In this document: piece by piece, positions 63,937-64,000 of the stretch
Layout of the letters: each line of letters begins with the position of its first letter
How positions within the stretch are numbered: the first letter of the stretch is position 1
Source of the DNA: Dyella sp. SG609
GTDB taxonomy: Bacteria; Pseudomonadota; Gammaproteobacteria; Xanthomonadales; Rhodanobacteraceae
DNA length: 64,000 nt
Assembly (NCBI RefSeq): GCF_012275375.1
Contig: NZ_JAAZQJ010000012.1
Location: 93,493 to 157,492 of the forward strand
Direction: 5' to 3'
Made by a program: the position numbers and the translations under genes
Notes under the pieces: model-generated
What the model saw: only the letters and a program-made list of their open reading frames with translations
Told to the model about the DNA's origin: nothing
Databases searched by the model: none

Positions 63937-64000
63937 CTACTGGATTTTGAGTTAGCCGCCTCGAACATCATTGGCGCAAGGCCTCCCAGATGTCCATGGC
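63937..64000. other. End of window
   Basis: No complete gene. On the minus strand an open frame enters from beyond the window and stops at 63968 (last residues M-D-I-W-E-A-L-R-Q), which could be the C-terminus of a gene outside. Confidence 0.25.

Noticed and set aside
1..64000. CRISPR arrays, IS elements, rRNA genes
   Set aside because: No regular spaced repeats, transposase genes or rRNA sequence were seen; the short palindromes are dispersed singles or pairs.

Overview
The window is high-GC DNA with dense, short-spaced genes. Several gene orders point to a gammaproteobacterium of the Xanthomonadales (Lysobacterales), most likely Rhodanobacteraceae (Dyella, Luteibacter or Rhodanobacter type). 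The pointers are aceF followed by an lpd with its own lipoyl domain, rpe and trpE in one arm, trpG-trpD-trpC, a Clp-type CRP divergent from speD, coq7, and rplM-rpsI. This placement is inference from gene order and protein resemblance; no rRNA or marker search was possible.

Layout. 1-3.1 kb: pyruvate dehydrogenase E2 (5' end cut by the window) and E3. 3.4-5.6 kb: an MFS organic-acid carrier paired with a ModA-like periplasmic binding protein. 5.6-15.2 kb: a secreted cysteine-containing protein, a DapB-like reductase flanked by two paralogous membrane-anchored proteins, dinB, a DJ-1/PfpI protein, an amino acid permease and a clan GH-A glycosidase. 15.2-19.5 kb: small membrane proteins, purC, a cytochrome c, a DjlA-like co-chaperone, rpe and a 37-residue membrane protein. 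19.7-22.5 kb: a two-component system. 23.8-26.9 kb: trpE, an exported protein that looks like chorismate lyase, and a lipoprotein. 27.1-29.7 kb: a three-gene cassette around a DUF2235 (Tle1-like) phospholipase, read as an antibacterial effector with a partner.

30.0-48.4 kb is the most striking region: two large gene sets diverging from a shared promoter zone at about 40.45-40.5 kb. The leftward set encodes a transglutaminase-like exported protein, a TonB-dependent receptor, diaminopimelate decarboxylase, an M19 dipeptidase, two SxxK serine hydrolases and a VanX-type D-Ala-D-Ala dipeptidase. The rightward set encodes a DUF819 membrane protein, an SH3-NlpC/P60 endopeptidase, an L-Ala-D/L-Glu epimerase, an RpiR/MurR-type regulator, a YkuD-fold lipoprotein, a dicarboxylate/amino acid symporter and a DauA-like D-amino acid dehydrogenase. 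Together they could take up peptidoglycan stem peptides, cut them, and turn the pieces into L-Glu, lysine and keto acids. I read this as a self-contained muropeptide scavenging and catabolism locus; each enzyme call rests on motifs, but the assembled pathway is inference.

48.4-52.1 kb holds two secreted proteins of unknown function, a membrane protein, an acyltransferase-3 protein and a small membrane protein. 52.1-55.4 kb is trpG-trpD-trpC plus a HAD phosphatase. 55.5-60.2 kb holds a MarR-GNAT fusion, clp/crp, speD, coq7 and a GlcF-like Fe-S protein. 60.4-61.2 kb is rplM-rpsI. At 61.27 kb a tRNA-Gln(CTG) is followed by a tyrosine recombinase and two cargo genes, one with a JAMM metalloprotease motif. 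This is the start of an integrated element that runs past the window end.

Three families of short inverted repeats are scattered between genes: GTAGGTTGGGG elements (3 copies), GGGGAACGGGG elements (2 copies) and CCGGCCTGCGCCGG elements (2 sites).
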